Assembly (NCBI GenBank): GCA_017304505.1
Contig: JAFKKQ010000358.1
Coordinates: 1-6,951, forward strand
Source: Hyphomicrobiales bacterium
Lineage (GTDB): Bacteria > Pseudomonadota > Alphaproteobacteria > Rhizobiales > Xanthobacteraceae
Reading direction: 5' to 3'
DNA: 6,951 nucleotides
The notes under the pieces are model-generated. The model was not told where the DNA came from, searched no databases, and saw only the letters and a program-made list of their open reading frames with translations. The position numbers and the translations under genes are program-made. Positions within the stretch are counted from its first letter, which is position 1; each line of letters begins with the position of its first letter. Positions 1 to 5,370 of this stretch are shown here, piece after piece.

Positions 1-209
1 TCGACCGGAAACGTCACCTGCTTTTCGATCTCCACCGGCGACAGCGCGGGCGCCGTGGTGTTGATCTGCACCTGCTTGTTGGTGATGTCGGGAACGGCAT
101 CGATGGGAAGCTGTGACAGCGCGTAACCGCCAAGTGCCGCCGCAGCCAGCGTGATCGCGACAACCGCCCAGCGATGCGCGATGGAAAATGCGAGGATACG
201 GCCAATCAT
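1..209 (-). CDS. czcA: Heavy-metal RND efflux pump, inner-membrane subunit (CzcA/CusA family), N-terminal 69 residues only
   Basis: This is the start of the proton-driven inner-membrane pump of a tripartite metal efflux system, which exports divalent or monovalent metal ions across the envelope. The visible part begins MIGRILAFSIAHRW, then a hydrophobic first membrane helix (about residues 10-32), then the periplasmic segment LPIDAIPDITNKQVQI and SPVEIEKQVTFP. The P-D-I-T-N-x-Q-V-Q-I and S-P-x-E-x-E-x-x-V-T-x-P patterns are hallmarks of the heavy-metal (HME) branch of RND pumps rather than the drug (HAE) branch. The gene runs off the left edge; a full protein would be a little over 1000 residues. 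The ATG lies only 6 bases after the adaptor stop codon and has no strong Shine-Dalgarno of its own, which suggests translational coupling. Metal specificity (Co/Zn/Cd, Ni or Cu/Ag) cannot be told from this part. Confidence 0.93.
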   Translation of the reverse strand, partial: MIGRILAFSIAHRWAVVAITLAAAALGGYALSQLPIDAVPDITNKQVQINTTAPALSPVEIEKQVTFPV

Positions 210-215
210 TGGAAA

Positions 216-1448
216 TTAGTGCTCATGTTGAGCCTCCGCCTTGCCGAGTTCGGCCTTGAGTATGAAGGTGTTGGAGGCGGCAATGGTCTCGCTCACATCG
301 AGGCCCGTCAGAATTTCGACGCGGTCGTCGTCCTCGCGGCCGATCTGAACAGGACGGGCAAGAAAACCTTCGCTGGTCCGCACGAAAACGGCGGGCTTGC
401 CCTGAATGGTCTGCACCGCAGTCTTCGGAACAAGCACCCTTGCCGGTACGCCGCCGACCGGAATTTCCGCGGTCACATAGATCCCGGGCCGCCATGTATG
501 GCCAGGGTTATCGAATGCTGCGACGACTTTGGCGCTGCGCGTGTTGGCGTCGAGCAATGGGCTGACGAATACGATTTGAGCTTTCGCAGTTGCGCCCGTT
601 GTGGCTTCGCTCAAGGCAATGGTGATGTTGCCGCGAACCTTCGCGAGGTCCGCGGGCGGAACCGCCAGGTCGACCCATACACGGTCGAGATTGACGATAA
701 TGAACAGCTCGCTTTCAAGACCTTCGCGACCGACCAATGCGCCCAAATCGGCGCGCCGCTCGGCGATGCGCCCGCCGATAGGCGCCCGCAGATATTGCTT
801 CTGCATGGCCTCCGGCGGCTGAGAGGCAAGTCCCGCGATCTCCGCCTCCGACAGGCCAAGAGCGAACAGCTTTTGCCGCGCTGAATCGAGCCGTATTTTC
901 GCGTCTTGTGCGGCGAGACGAGCGCGAAGGTAATCGTTCTCGGCCAGCGCCCGCGTTTCGGTGAGGGCCTTGAGCCGTGCGGCAAGGGTCTGCTGTAGTT
1001 CGTTGGTAGGTAGTGCCGCGAGATATTCGGTTTTCGCGTCCGCCACCTCCCGACTTTCGATCACCGCGACAACCTCGCCCGCTTCGACATGATCGCCGAT
1101 GCCTTTCCGAAGTTCGACGACCGTGCCGAGGACACGCACCGACACTCGCGCCACGCGGTTGGCGTCTGGCGCAATGGTGCCGGGTACTAGGAAATGTTTC
1201 TGGAGGTCACCGCCCGATACTGGCGCCAGTTCGATTCCAGCCGCACGGAGCTGTTCATCGCTGAGCGTGATGCGGCCTTCCTCGTTGTTTTGGTCATGCG
1301 CGTGCCGTTCCCCGGCACCTGGCACTGTGTTGTCCTGCCATCCGAGCGCCGGCAACTGGGCGACGTCGATGCGCAACAGGCTTAACGCCAGGACCGAAAC
1401 GACGGCCCCAGCCACGGCGCTTACCGCCGCTGTTGAGCGTGCGTTCAT
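216..1448 (-). CDS. czcB: Efflux RND transporter periplasmic adaptor subunit (CzcB/CusB type)
   Basis: Membrane-fusion protein bridging the inner-membrane pump and an outer-membrane channel; 410 residues, normal for the family. Domains in order: N-terminal membrane anchor (about 8-26), a short linker with HAHD, first half of the lipoyl/barrel-sandwich domain (about 97-135, with GDHVEAGEVVAVIES), a charged helical hairpin (about 135-200), the second lipoyl half (about 218-250, YLRAPIGGRIAERRADLGALV), a beta-barrel (about 255-330, with VWVDLAVPPADLAKV and RPGIYVTAEI), and the membrane-proximal domain (about 335-400, VLVPKTAVQTIQGKPAVFV). The C-terminus ends QHEH. The ATG at 1448 is preceded by GGGGAAA about 6 bases upstream, and the anchor begins right after it. 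An open extension to 1805 is only the out-of-frame shadow of the gene before it. It is followed by czcA after 6 bases, so the two form an operon. The His-containing ends could bind metal, but that is inference. Confidence 0.93.
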   Translation of the reverse strand: MNARSTAAVSAVAGAVVSVLALSLLRIDVAQLPALGWQDNTVPGAGERHAHDQNNEEGRITLSDEQLRAAGIELAPVSGGDLQKHFLVPGTIAPDANRVARVSVRVLGTVVELRKGIGDHVEAGEVVAVIESREVADAKTEYLAALPTNELQQTLAARLKALTETRALAENDYLRARLAAQDAKIRLDSARQKLFALGLSEAEIAGLASQPPEAMQKQYLRAPIGGRIAERRADLGALVGREGLESELFIIVNLDRVWVDLAVPPADLAKVRGNITIALSEATTGATAKAQIVFVSPLLDANTRSAKVVAAFDNPGHTWRPGIYVTAEIPVGGVPARVLVPKTAVQTIQGKPAVFVRTSEGFLARPVQIGREDDDRVEILTGLDVSETIAASNTFILKAELGKAEAQHEH

Positions 1449-1506
1449 GTGATTTCCCCGCGCCTGCGCAACAGGCAGGACGTTGAGCGTTTCGATTTTG
1501 GACAAA

Positions 1507-1522
1507 GGCCCCTCTCGGGGCC
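1507..1522 (-). terminator. Short GC hairpin with GAGA tetraloop between the small leader gene and czcB
   Basis: On the minus strand the sequence reads GGCCCC-GAGA-GGGGCC followed by TTTG: a perfect 6-bp G/C stem closed by a GNRA tetraloop with only three T residues after it. It lies 18 bases past the stop of the small gene and about 60 bases before the czcB start. It could be a weak terminator or attenuator, or an RNA-stability element that sets the ratio of the first gene to the pump genes. The short T run makes full termination unlikely. Confidence 0.45.
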
Positions 1523-1540
1523 GGGCGAGGAAAGCCCTCG

Positions 1541-1894
1541 CTACGCGCGGGGAGGTTCGAAGGGGGAGCCGCCGCTCAAGCCATGGCGAACAATGGCGTC
1601 GGCTGTCGTATAGCCTACGTTCACGAGCGCGGCCGGTGTGGGAAGTTCCTGGCAGCCGAATGTCTGCAGATGTTGCAAGCAGTGATCGCCTTGGGCCGGC
1701 GCCTGCTGAGATGACGATGGGGCTGGCGAGGCGGTGCGAAGTGCGGCGATCTGGGCAGACTCGTGGCTCCCCTCGGAGGACAGCCCATGAAACGCCGAAA
1801 AGCAAAGCGCGAACGTGACGACGAGCGCGAACGTCGTCCGCGCCACCTTCCCGGCGCGGCCCAGTGCAATACCCATAAGGTTATAATATTGCAT
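1541..1894 (-). CDS. Small exported or membrane-anchored Cys/His-containing protein, first gene of the metal efflux operon
   Basis: A 117-residue protein of a kind I cannot assign to a named family. It has a basic start followed by a hydrophobic stretch (about residues 20-36, TTFALVVTFALCFSAF), so it is probably exported or held in the membrane by a signal anchor. The rest is Ala/Ser/Pro-rich up to about residue 68, then GDHCLQHLQTFGCQELPTP, where two Cys and two His within 12 residues could bind a metal ion. It lies upstream of czcB on the same strand with a 92-base gap, so an accessory role in metal sensing or delivery is plausible but inferred. Start choice is uncertain. The ATG at 1894 overlaps an AT-rich promoter-like stretch, and the ATG at 1876 (MGIALGRAGKVARTT) makes a more ordinary signal sequence. 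Neither has a clear ribosome binding site. Confidence 0.65.
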   Translation of the reverse strand: MQYYNLMGIALGRAGKVARTTFALVVTFALCFSAFHGLSSEGSHESAQIAALRTASPAPSSSQQAPAQGDHCLQHLQTFGCQELPTPAALVNVGYTTADAIVRHGLSGGSPFEPPRA

Positions 1895-1895
1895 C

Positions 1896-1930
1896 GCGAT
1901 ACGTGTACCGTTGCTGCGGACACGTATCGC
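1896..1930. promoter_or_regulatory. Perfect 11-bp inverted repeat, candidate operator of the metal efflux operon
   Basis: GCGATACGTGT (1896-1906) and ACACGTATCGC (1920-1930) are exact reverse complements separated by 13 bases. The element lies directly upstream of the first gene of the efflux operon, next to an AT-rich stretch (1881-1890) that could serve as a -10 region. This is the usual place for the binding site of a dimeric metal-responsive or other repressor/activator. No such regulator gene is visible in the window, so the binding protein is unknown. It could instead form an RNA hairpin, but no T tract follows on either strand. Confidence 0.6.
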
Positions 1931-1989
1931 CCGCGTGCAAATTTGGCAAGGCGAGAATACGCGTTTGTGACCTCGGTCGCGAGCCGCCG

Positions 1990-2272
1990 TTCCACCGGAG
2001 CCTGTCCGTGGGTCAACGCGCAGCCCTCATCGGGCAAGCGATCGATTGCGAAAGGCATTCCGCTGCGAATTTTGCAAACGCGCTCGATGGTCTGAGCATG
2101 GCCATGTTTCTTGTTGGCGCGAGCGCGCATATTGTTCATGCCAACGCGGCTGGATGTGTCGGCCGAGCCAGTCAAGACTCACCTCGGCCATGTCTACGGA
2201 AAAATCGGCGTGAACCGCCAGGCAGACCTCATCAGACTTGCCCTTCGGTTCTCAACGCCAAGCATCGGTTGA
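1990..2272 (+). pseudogene. Remnant of a LuxR-type transcriptional regulator (PAS-like piece joined out of frame to the DNA-binding C-terminus)
   Basis: Two pieces of one known architecture are visible in different frames. The first (about 1990-2145) reads FHRSLSVGQRAALIGQAID, then NALDGLSMAMFLVGASAHIVHANA, which resembles the PAS-like region of alphaproteobacterial LuxR-family regulators. The second (about 2149-2272) reads RLDVSAEPVKTHLGHVYGKI, then GVNRQADLIRLAL, ending at TGA 2270-2272; this is the recognition-helix half of a LuxR/GerE helix-turn-helix. The join near 2144-2152 changes frame and skips what would normally be roughly 100 residues, including the first HTH helices. The N-terminus is also absent, because the upstream DNA belongs to the oppositely oriented efflux operon. 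A deletion therefore removed the middle and the gene is dead. Family assignment rests on pattern recognition of both pieces. Confidence 0.72.
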
Positions 2273-2291
2273 CAGAAGACCGCAACAGCAA

Positions 2292-2317
2292 CCGCCTCCA
2301 CCGTTCGGGGGAGGCGG
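2292..2317 (+). terminator. Terminator-like hairpin after the LuxR remnant
   Basis: CCGCCTCC (2292-2299) and GGAGGCGG (2310-2317) form a perfect 8-bp stem with a 10-base loop, followed by CGCCTTTCATT. It stands 19 bases after the stop codon of the LuxR remnant, as expected for its old transcription terminator. The T tract is poor. It would also insulate the secreted-protein genes downstream. Confidence 0.5.
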
Positions 2318-2437
2318 CGCCTTTCATTGAATGGGACAATTCTCGCGGTCGGCGTGAACTCAACCGACGGCTGCCGCGACCAACAGTCAAGCCGGCCAAT
2401 GGGTCGACGCCCGTCGCCGAACGAGGAGGTAGCGCAA

Positions 2438-2821
2438 ATGGCTACGACATCCAAATCATCAAAGTTGATCAGTCTTGTCGCCGCATCCGCGACTGCGGTT
2501 TGGCTCGGCGCCAGCTTGGGCACCGCTTTGGCGGGCAGCCACCAGGGCAACAACAGGAGCAACATGAGTCCTCCACCCTTGCACGGACCTGGCTCCAGCC
2601 ACAACCCGATTCTCCGCCACCCGCTGCACGATCCCGGCTCAAGTCACAATCCAATCGTGAAGACGGGCAGCGGGAAAAGGAACTGCATAACTCGCGGGAC
2701 GGTCGTGCACGACCACCGCAACGGCAAGGCTTGTTCGTATGTCGCCGGCGATAGCCGGTCATACAGTCGCTATCTTCAGTGCGAGGGCATTCACAGTGGC
2801 GGCGCGACGCCGTGGTGTTGA
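2438..2821 (+). CDS. Small secreted protein with a 15-residue tandem repeat and four cysteines, unknown function
   Basis: A 127-residue protein of no family I recognise. The ATG at 2438 has an excellent ribosome binding site (GAGGAGGT, 2423-2430), so the in-frame extension upstream to 2327 is not used. A classic signal peptide covers residues 1-32 (basic KSSK, hydrophobic core, cleavage after ALA before GSHQ). The mature part begins Gly/Asn-rich, then carries two copies of a 15-residue unit (46-60 and 61-75) sharing the core PLHxPGSSHNPI. The C-terminal half has Cys at 83, 99, 115 and 127, the first three spaced exactly 16 apart, suggesting a disulfide-bonded periplasmic or extracellular domain. 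The next gene starts 41 bases downstream on the same strand and also encodes a small secreted four-Cys protein, so they are probably co-transcribed. The His-rich repeats could bind metal; that is speculation. Confidence 0.8.
   Translation: MATTSKSSKLISLVAASATAVWLGASLGTALAGSHQGNNRSNMSPPPLHGPGSSHNPILRHPLHDPGSSHNPIVKTGSGKRNCITRGTVVHDHRNGKACSYVAGDSRSYSRYLQCEGIHSGGATPWC
2573..2662 (+). repeat. Two 45-bp in-frame direct repeats within the secreted protein gene
   Basis: Units at 2573-2617 and 2618-2662 encode 15 residues each, with 11 of the 15 positions conserved by protein sequence (PLHxPGSSHNPI core). At the DNA level the copies differ at many third positions (for example AGCCACAACCCG against AGTCACAATCCA), so the duplication is old and is held at the protein level rather than being a recent slippage product. 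Confidence 0.8.
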
Positions 2822-2862
2822 ATGCTGTCATGTTTCGGATAATAAACCACGGGAGAACGTCG

Positions 2863-3300
2863 ATGCGACCGTTCGTCATTCTTCCCAGCGCCCTGTTGAC
2901 GCTGGCGTTCGCAATAGCAATTGGCGCGCCGATCACAGCAGACGCCAAGACCAAGACAGTTAGCCAGAGCAAAGTACTCGCCGCATGCAAAAGGACAGCG
3001 GGCTGCAAGCTTCAGAGTTTGGGTGGCGGCGACTACATTGGAAGCACGCCCAATGTCAATTTTATCTGCTACCACGGAAGGTGTTGGGCCACGATCGTCA
3101 AGGGCGGAGCACCCGGGTCTGGGGGAAGGATCGGTGGCGTCACAATTCCGCCCGGGACTGTGCAGTCGATCTCCGGTGGGAGCGACAAAACAACTCGCCA
3201 TCCGGTGAATGTCGGGGCTCCGAGCAAGCCAACCAAAGTCAAGACGCCCATCGCGACGGGAAAAGGCGGCGGGATGAACCAAGGTGGTCGACGGCACTAA
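2863..3300 (+). CDS. Small secreted Gly-rich protein with four cysteines, unknown function
   Basis: A 145-residue protein of no family I recognise. The ATG at 2863 is preceded by GGGAG (2851-2855) at good spacing, and the predicted signal peptide begins exactly there: RPFVILPSALLTLAFAIAIG with probable cleavage after TADA (residue 28). The mature N-terminal part (about 29-80) holds four Cys at 42, 48, 69 and 74 in the setting VLAACKRTAGCK and FICYHGRCWATI, compatible with two disulfides in a compact domain. The C-terminal half is Gly/Pro/Lys-rich, low in complexity and probably disordered, ending in GGRRH. It follows another secreted four-Cys gene after 41 bases on the same strand, so a two-gene operon is likely. 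The location is outside the cytoplasm; the function is unknown. Confidence 0.78.
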   Translation: MRPFVILPSALLTLAFAIAIGAPITADAKTKTVSQSKVLAACKRTAGCKLQSLGGGDYIGSTPNVNFICYHGRCWATIVKGGAPGSGGRIGGVTIPPGTVQSISGGSDKTTRHPVNVGAPSKPTKVKTPIATGKGGGMNQGGRRH

Positions 3301-3313
3301 CCATAGCGGAGCC

Positions 3314-3363
3314 ACCGCGCCGGAAGTTTTGAGTGCTTTCACATTCGAAATTTCCGGTGCGGT
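3314..3363. repeat. Imperfect 12-bp inverted repeat downstream of the secreted-protein pair
   Basis: ACCGCGCCGGAA (3314-3325) pairs with TTCCGGTGCGGT (3352-3363) over 12 bp with a single G-T wobble, leaving a 26-base loop. It starts 14 bases after the stop codon of the upstream secreted-protein gene. No T tract follows, so it is not a clear intrinsic terminator; it may stabilise the mRNA 3' end or be a leftover of an inserted element. Confidence 0.4.
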
Positions 3364-3395
3364 CACTCGTGCCTGATATCTTTGCCGGAAATCGG

Positions 3396-3490
3396 GAATG
3401 GGTGGGTCGGGGCCGTTACGCCGCTTTCGTGCTCGACCCCGATGGCAGCAGCATCAGGGCAGTCTTCCGCGGCGCCGATCACTCCGACTG
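3396..3490 (+). pseudogene. Fragment of a glyoxalase/VOC-family protein C-terminus
   Basis: In the frame beginning at 3396 the sequence reads GRYAAFVLDPDGSSIRAVFRG. This matches the conserved C-terminal strand of vicinal-oxygen-chelate (glyoxalase/bleomycin resistance) proteins, where the usual form is YYAAFVxDPDGNNIEAV. In the family this segment supplies the metal-binding Glu; here the matching position is Arg (SIRAV), so even this piece would be inactive. No other part of such a protein is seen upstream, where the secreted-protein gene ends, and the frame runs on past the usual end into unrelated sequence. It is best read as a gene fossil. The rest of 3301-3624 shows no intact gene. Confidence 0.6.
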
Positions 3491-3523
3491 CTGCCGCCAC
3501 GGAGAAAAGTCGATTCCCAATTC

Positions 3524-3537
3524 CCCTCGCTCGAGGG
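3524..3537 (-). terminator. Small palindromic hairpin downstream of the winged-helix/TPR regulator
   Basis: CCCTCGCTCGAGGG can fold into a stem of CCCTC and GAGGG with a 4-base loop. On the minus strand it lies about 90 bases past the stop codon of the regulator gene, in a plausible place for transcript end. The stem is short and there is no T run directly after it, so this is a weak call. Confidence 0.25.
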
Positions 3538-3624
3538 CGGCGGAAGGAGAGGAAATCGCATCCAACACTTTTCCCATTTGTCGCCTATGCAAGGGCCGCG
3601 GCTTCGATCGCTGGCCTCGCCCGG

Positions 3625-5208
3625 TCATCCCGGCAAGCCCGCCTTGCGCAATGCGACGATCAATCGCTCGCGGTCGGACGCCCGCCGAAACGGATAGCAG
3701 CCGCAGATTTTCTTGATACTGACTTCCGGATCGATGCGAATATAGGCTGCCAGCGCTTCGCTTGCCTGTTTGCGCCGTCCCTGCATGGCGTTTGAAGCCA
3801 CTGCCATGCGCAGCGCCGGAAGCCAGTGCGGCTTGAGTCGCAGCGCCATCGCCGCCCAACGCGACGATTCTTCGTCGCGGCCTGCGACGAAATGGGCAAA
3901 TGCCATGGCGCTCTGCGTGAGGAAAACCCGCGTGTCGAGTGGATTGAGCAGCATGGCCTTGTTCAAGCTTTCCACGGCGGCTTCAGGCTCACCGGCATAT
4001 CCTCGCACCCAGCCGCTTCGCTGCCATGCCGTCGCCAGGTTGATATCGAGATCAAGCGCGCGATCGATCAGCGACAACGCGCGGTCGACGTCCTTGAAAA
4101 AATACGCATGGACATGTCCGGCCCAGCACAGCGCCACGGCGTCGTCATTGCCGATTTCCGCCGCCCGCTCGACCAGGCGGGCGATTTCGTTTTCGTCGAA
4201 GCTCGATGCCCAATTGTTCGCCTTCGCAAACTGAAAGCAGGAGGCGGCAAGCCCATAAGGTGTCGAAAAATCGCAATCCTTCTCCATCGCGGCGTAGAAC
4301 AGCCGCAATGCCTCCGTGTTATCGTCCTTGCTCCAGCGATTCCATCGTGCGAGCCCGCAAAGATACAAATTATAAGCCGCGAGATCGCCTGTTGCGCGTC
4401 GATTGGCGCGCGCGATCTCAGCCTTCTCAAGTTGCGGCGCGATGGCGCCCACCACGCGCACGACGATCTGATCCTGCACGTCAAAAATGTCGGACACGTC
4501 GGTGTCGAACTTTTCGGCCCACAAGTGGCGGCCCGACTCCGCTTCGATCAATTGTGCAGCGATACGCATGCGCACGCCGGACCGACGCACGCTGCCTTCG
4601 AGTATGTATTCTACCCCAAGCTCACGCGCGACTTGCGCAGTGTCGACCTGCCGCCCCTTGTAGGTAAATGACGAATTGCGGGCGATGACAAAGAATGCGC
4701 GATTGCGGGAGAGAGCGGTGATGATGTCTTCCGCGACGCCATCGGCAAAATAGTCCTGACCTGGGTCGTTGTTCAGGGCCCAGAATGGCAGCACTGCAAT
4801 TGAGGGCCTTTTGGTGCTCGCGGCCGGCGGTGCGACCGTCGCGATATGGGCGCCGTCCGGCTCCTCGCGTACGGCGCCTACGAAACGCAGACCCTTTCGG
4901 GGCAGGGTCTTGATGAGCCGCTGCTTCTCGCCGCTGTCGCCCAGCACGGAACGCGCAGCGTTGATTCGTGTGCTCAAGGCTGATTCGGAAACGATACGGC
5001 CCTGCCAGACTGACGCAAGAAGATCGTCCTTGCCAACGACACGCTCGCGATTGCGGATCAAATAAAGCAGCAGATCGAAGACCTGCGGTTCGACCGGAAC
5101 CTGCCGCGTTCCGTGGAACAGCTCGCGGCGATTGGCATCCAACGCATATTCATCGAACACGTAACGCACGTCGCAGTCCGCCATGCAAACGTGGCCATAA
5201 GGTAACAT
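3625..5208 (-). CDS. Winged-helix transcriptional regulator with TolB-like and TPR domains (CadC/OmpR-type DNA-binding domain)
   Basis: A 527-residue regulator. Residues about 17-113 form an OmpR/CadC-type winged helix: YALDANRRELFHG, VEPQVFDLLLYLIRNRERVV, the recognition region SESALSTRINAARSVLGDSG, and the wing IKTLPRKGLRFVGAV. After a linker, residues about 135-265 form the TolB/FlgO-like domain often found in adenylate-cyclase-like regulators (SIAVLPF, DYFADGVAEDIITALSR, YILEGSVRRSGVRMRI, DIFDVQDQIV). Residues about 275-495 carry TPR-like helical repeats (for example DRALSLIDRALDLDINLATAW and AAVESLNKAMLLNP). There is no transmembrane segment and no cyclase catalytic domain, so it is probably a cytoplasmic DNA-binding protein. 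The ATG at 5208 has GGAG about 6 bases upstream; an alternative ATG at 5184 (MADCDVRYVF) lacks one. It is divergent from a secreted cupin gene, which is its most likely target, with probable self-regulation through the shared gap. Confidence 0.9.
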   Translation of the reverse strand: MLPYGHVCMADCDVRYVFDEYALDANRRELFHGTRQVPVEPQVFDLLLYLIRNRERVVGKDDLLASVWQGRIVSESALSTRINAARSVLGDSGEKQRLIKTLPRKGLRFVGAVREEPDGAHIATVAPPAASTKRPSIAVLPFWALNNDPGQDYFADGVAEDIITALSRNRAFFVIARNSSFTYKGRQVDTAQVARELGVEYILEGSVRRSGVRMRIAAQLIEAESGRHLWAEKFDTDVSDIFDVQDQIVVRVVGAIAPQLEKAEIARANRRATGDLAAYNLYLCGLARWNRWSKDDNTEALRLFYAAMEKDCDFSTPYGLAASCFQFAKANNWASSFDENEIARLVERAAEIGNDDAVALCWAGHVHAYFFKDVDRALSLIDRALDLDINLATAWQRSGWVRGYAGEPEAAVESLNKAMLLNPLDTRVFLTQSAMAFAHFVAGRDEESSRWAAMALRLKPHWLPALRMAVASNAMQGRRKQASEALAAYIRIDPEVSIKKICGCYPFRRASDRERLIVALRKAGLPG

Positions 5209-5370
5209 GGCCGGCTCCGGCAGAAATCAAGAAAATCGTGACCGAAGGATAAGATCTCCTAAAAGCCAAGGCGGCACACCACGGTCCATCATCGGCACAC
5301 CCAACAAGGCGGCAGCGGCCGATCGGGATCATAGGCCTTTGCCGCCTGAACCTCGAGGAGGGCCCCGCTC
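5209..5370. promoter_or_regulatory. Divergent promoter region with interleaved short repeats, candidate regulator binding sites
   Basis: This 162-bp gap separates the winged-helix regulator from the cupin gene and must hold both promoters. CGGCACACC occurs at 5272-5280 and again at 5293-5301, a 21-bp period (two helical turns) typical of sites for proteins that bind direct repeats, as OmpR-type winged helices do. AAGGCGGCA occurs at 5268-5276 and 5306-5314, with an inverted copy TGCCGCCT at 5340-5347. GAGGAGG (5355-5361) is the ribosome binding site of the cupin gene. No consensus -35/-10 pair stands out by eye. Confidence 0.55.

Noticed and set aside
174..884. A 236-residue plus-strand open frame opposite czcB
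   Set aside because: It lies entirely antisense to the well-supported adaptor gene, has no family resemblance, and is the kind of long shadow frame usual in GC-rich DNA.
1449..1805. N-terminal extension of the czcB frame up to 1805
   Set aside because: The extension overlaps the small exported gene in another frame, is Arg-rich without domain character, and the ATG at 1448 has a good ribosome binding site followed at once by the membrane anchor.
2269..2274. TTGACA as a -35 promoter element for the secreted-protein genes
   Set aside because: No TATAAT-like sequence lies 16-18 bases downstream, and the spot overlaps the stop codon of the LuxR remnant and precedes a terminator-like hairpin.
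1903..2754. A continuous 283-residue plus-strand open frame
   Set aside because: Only its early part (about 1990-2145) resembles anything, namely the LuxR PAS piece; the rest is out-of-frame sequence crossing a terminator-like hairpin and the secreted-protein gene.
3826..4671. A 281-residue plus-strand open frame inside the regulator region
   Set aside because: It is fully antisense to the winged-helix/TPR regulator, whose domains are clear across this interval; no recognisable motif is present.
5150..5184. Alternative regulator start at the ATG at 5184 (MADCDVRYVF)
   Set aside because: No Shine-Dalgarno precedes it, whereas the ATG at 5208 has GGAG at suitable spacing. It remains possible since the winged helix begins after both.
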